From Acidobacteriaceae bacterium (GTDB lineage: Bacteria > Acidobacteriota > Terriglobia > Terriglobales > Acidobacteriaceae), in NCBI GenBank assembly GCA_003165855.1, contig PMXH01000124.1, positions 9,994 to 15,209 of the forward strand: DNA of 5,216 nucleotides. Reading direction: 5' to 3'. The number at the start of each line of letters is the position of its first letter. Positions within the stretch are counted from its first letter, which is position 1. The translations under genes were made by a program, and so were the position numbers. Shown in pieces: positions 5,074-5,216 of the stretch. Under the pieces are notes generated by a model, which was given only the letters and a program-made list of their open reading frames with translations, was not told the origin of the DNA and did no database searches.

Positions 5074-5101
5074 ACTCTAGCGCGAAGCCCAGAACTGTCA
5101 A
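5074..5101 (-). promoter_or_regulatory. Sigma-70-like promoter of the glycine-rich protein gene
   Basis: On the minus strand TTGACA (5101-5096) is followed by 16 bp and TAGAGT (5079-5074, four of six). Transcription would start near 5067, leaving a leader of about 65 nt. The -35 box is part of a CTTGACAGTT word repeated 47 bp upstream. Confidence 0.55.
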
Positions 5102-5149
5102 GACTGATAATTTCTGCAACCCCCGTTGCAGCCAATTGCAACTGTCAAG
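5093..5149. repeat. Direct repeat AACTGTCAAG at the promoter (two copies, 47 bp apart)
   Basis: Exact copies lie at 5093-5102 and 5140-5149. On the minus strand each reads CTTGACAGTT. Only the gene-proximal copy has a -10 box at a proper distance, so the distal copy may be a regulator site or an old promoter element. Confidence 0.6.
5115..5130. repeat. Inverted repeat TGCAAC-CCCC-GTTGCA upstream of the promoter
   Basis: Exact 6-bp arms at 5115-5120 and 5125-5130 flank four C residues. A third half-site, TTGCAAC, lies at 5136-5142. The cluster sits just upstream of the -35 box, as expected of an activator site; the protein is unknown. Confidence 0.5.
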
Positions 5150-5180
5150 CAAGCCAAATTCTTTTCCACGAAATTATTAA

Positions 5181-5200
5181 TAAGAGAGATTAAGAGAGAT
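5181..5200. repeat. Perfect 10-bp tandem duplication TAAGAGAGAT
   Basis: Two exact copies at 5181-5190 and 5191-5200 are followed by a related AAGAGACGAG. The tract continues purine-rich to the right edge, so its full extent is unknown. Confidence 0.75.
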
Positions 5201-5216
5201 AAGAGACGAGAGAAGT

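Noticed and set aside
5143..5148. Second TTGACA as a separate -35 box
   Set aside because: At 16-18 bp downstream the sequence is G-rich (ACGGGG) with no plausible -10; kept only as a repeated word.

Overview
The window is about 5.2 kb of moderately GC-rich bacterial DNA, and every gene I can support lies on the minus strand. The gene set is a NusG/RfaH-like (UpxY-type) elongation factor, an AAA+/Fis-type response regulator, a short Wza-like polysaccharide export protein and an outer-membrane beta-barrel protein. A separate secreted glycine-rich protein ends in a PEP-CTERM-like tail. This looks like the regulatory and export end of an exopolysaccharide locus in a Gram-negative bacterium. The style of the cluster suggests Acidobacteriota, but that is an inference from gene content, not a proven assignment.

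Layout in the direction of transcription (right to left): 5216-5002 is the promoter region and leader of the glycine-rich protein gene. It has a TTGACA-N16-TAGAGT promoter, repeated CTTGACAGTT words, TGCAAC/GTTGCA dyads and a strong GAGGAG ribosome binding site. The gene itself is 5001-4561 and is followed by a textbook intrinsic terminator at 4506-4476. About 600 bases with no gene come next (4475-3872). Then comes the promoter region of the main operon: a near-consensus sigma-70 promoter (TTGACA-N16-AATAAT, 3871-3844) and, 40 bases downstream, a sigma-54-like element (GG-N10-GC, 3803-3788). A leader of roughly 220-280 nt with two compact 7-bp hairpins runs into the upxY-type gene (3554-3000). 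The AAA+ regulator (2952-1384), the export gene (1314-694) and the beta-barrel gene (651 to beyond the left edge) follow with short spacers and no visible terminator, so the four are probably one operon.

Proposed working: the NusG paralogue would help RNA polymerase read through a long polysaccharide operon, the AAA+ regulator would control its initiation, and the export protein and barrel would carry the polymer across the envelope. The glycine-rich protein could be a surface or matrix protein processed by an exosortase, a system commonly linked to exopolysaccharide loci. No exosortase, histidine kinase or glycosyltransferase lies in the window.

The points most worth a second look are these. 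The regulator lacks the GAFTGA sigma-54 contact motif, the sensor II arginine and most of the receiver phosphorylation pocket, although a sigma-54-like promoter lies upstream. The upxY leader carries a pair of hairpins of the same build. Several spacers contain short (10-14 bp) tandem duplications, three of them next to start or stop signals.
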